A stretch of 33,911 bases of DNA from assembly GCA_002686995.1 (NCBI GenBank), contig NYZC01000052.1, positions 1-33,911 of the forward strand, in the 5' to 3' direction. The notes under the pieces were generated by a model, which did not search any database, was not told where the DNA came from, and saw nothing but the letters and a program-made list of their open reading frames with translations. Source of the DNA: Phycisphaeraceae bacterium. Lineage in GTDB: Bacteria > Planctomycetota > Phycisphaerae > Phycisphaerales > Phycisphaeraceae. Below, one piece after another: positions 32,938 through 33,911 of the stretch; the stretch's first letter is position 1; each line of letters begins with the position of its first letter. The translations under genes and the position numbers were made by a program.

Positions 32938-33911
32938 CCGGCAAGCCCACGGATGCCGACCTGCGGCGCGACCGCCTCGCGTCCGACCGAGTAGTAGGTG
33001 AATCCGTACTCGGTCATCGTCGTCGATCGGTAGAGGTTGCGGCCGTCGAAGATCACCGGCTGGCGCATGCGCTGGCGCACGGCGTCGAGGTCCGGGTGAC
33101 GGAACTCGTCCCAGTCCGTGCAGATCACCAGCGCGTCGGCGCCGTCGAGGCAGTCCATCATGTTCTCAGCGTACTCGATCGGACGGTCGAGCATCCGTGC
33201 CGACGCTTCGCGGGCGACCGGATCAAAGGCCGTGACGGTCGCCCCCCGATCGAGCAGGCGCTCGATGATCGTGAGCGACGGAGCTTCGCGCACGTCGTCC
33301 GTGCCCGGCTTGAAGGCAAGGCCCCAGACGGCGATGCGTCGCCCGTCGAGGCCGCGCTCGGTCTGTCCGGACGCTTCCGCCCCGAAGTGCTCGTCGATCT
33401 TTCGGAAGAATGCGTCCCGCTGTCGCTGGTTGACGTCGTGCACCGCGCGGAGCAGGTGCGTCTGGCGCTGCGTGTCCTCCCCCATCGAGATGCACGCGAG
33501 GACGTCCTTCGGAAAGCACGATCCGCCGTACCCGAGACCGGGGAACAGGAACTGGTTGCCGATGCGCCGATCCGAGCACATGCCCAGGCGCACCTCGTCG
33601 ATGTCGGCGCCGTACGCCTCGCACAGGCCGGCGATTTCGTTGATGAACGAGATCTTCGTGGCGAGCATCGCGTTCGCGGCGTACTTGACCATCTCGGCGG
33701 AGGCGATGTCCATCACGTAGATGGGGTTGCCCTGCCGCACGAAGGGCTCGTACAGCTCGTGGAGACGGCGGCCCGTGCCCTCGTCCTCGACGCCGAGCAC
33801 GACACGGTCGGGCTTGTTGAAGTCGTTGATGGCCGCGCCCTCCTTCAGGAACTCGGGGTTCGAGGCCATGCGGAAGGGCTTCTCGGTCCGCGCCTCGATC
33901 TCGGCGGCGAC
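32934..33911 (-). CDS. ugd: UDP-glucose 6-dehydrogenase, 5' end beyond the window
   Basis: The C-terminal 325 residues of an NAD-dependent enzyme that oxidises UDP-glucose to UDP-glucuronate, a precursor of surface polysaccharides. The frame is open to the last base; the missing N-terminus should carry the Rossmann fold. Visible marks are MASNPEFLKEGAAINDF, ASAEMVKYAANAMLATKISF, the catalytic cysteine in GYGGSCFPKDV, and the C-terminal domain with AVWGLAFKPGTDDVREAPS. A start at the internal ATG 33869 is unlikely. The stop overlaps the start of the MFS exporter. Confidence 0.95.
   Translation of the reverse strand, partial: VAAEIEARTEKPFRMASNPEFLKEGAAINDFNKPDRVVLGVEDEGTGRRLHELYEPFVRQGNPIYVMDIASAEMVKYAANAMLATKISFINEIAGLCEAYGADIDEVRLGMCSDRRIGNQFLFPGLGYGGSCFPKDVLACISMGEDTQRQTHLLRAVHDVNQRQRDAFFRKIDEHFGAEASGQTERGLDGRRIAVWGLAFKPGTDDVREAPSLTIIERLLDRGATVTAFDPVAREASARMLDRPIEYAENMMDCLDGADALVICTDWDEFRHPDLDAVRQRMRQPVIFDGRNLYRSTTMTEYGFTYYSVGREAVAPQVGIRGLAG

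Overview
The window (33.9 kb, visibly GC-rich) looks like a chromosomal segment of a planctomycete, possibly of the class Phycisphaerae. The best pointers are an MSLDSSLK-type small basic protein (a family known from Planctomycetes, Verrucomicrobia and Chlamydiae), three PEP-CTERM surface proteins, a flagellin, and many short palindromic intergenic repeats. No phage, insertion-sequence transposase, CRISPR array, rRNA or tRNA was seen.

Layout. 117-1517 (minus): a beta-CASP metallo-beta-lactamase RNase. 1684-10689 (plus): a surface, motility and signalling block made of flagellin, a PEP-CTERM protein, carA, two more PEP-CTERM proteins behind a promoter with a roughly 370-nt leader, a strong terminator, and then a single-domain response regulator with a GAF/HD-GYP cyclic-di-GMP phosphodiesterase. 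10759-12198 (minus): a pilin-like pseudopilin and a GspC/PilP-like membrane protein, separated by tandem palindromic repeats. 12498-14468 (plus): arginine decarboxylase speA. 14681-16614 (minus): birA and nadC with overlapping ends. 16794-16937 (plus): a 47-residue membrane protein inside an inverted pair of REP elements. 16970-20233 (minus): a run of upp, acpS, an unknown single-pass membrane protein, the small basic protein and an aminotransferase. 20441-28770 (minus): S41 protease, tsaD, a CaCA cation exchanger, a tungsten-type aldehyde:ferredoxin oxidoreductase, galM and nfo. 28887-31472 (plus): radA and a sarcosine-oxidase-like flavoprotein. 31714-33911 (minus): an MFS exporter overlapping the end of ugd, which runs off the right edge.

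The most unusual signal is outside the proteins: gene 3' ends are repeatedly decorated by short palindromic repeats. A REP of the GTAG-plus-hairpin type supplies the in-frame TAG stop codon of three separate genes (speA, the aminotransferase and the MFS exporter). Other repeat families abut or contain the ends of acpS, tsaD, the beta-CASP gene and flagellin. A 115-bp MITE-like element with perfect 19-bp terminal inverted repeats lies upstream of speA, and an expanded relative with 44-bp palindromic tandem units lies between the two pilus/secretion-like genes.

How the genes may work together (inference): the first 10 kb suggests surface remodelling linked to cyclic-di-GMP. Most of the rest is housekeeping (NAD, biotin, pyrimidine, polyamine, t6A-tRNA, DNA repair) mixed with redox and transport genes. 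Functions are assigned from recognised motifs only; no database search was possible.
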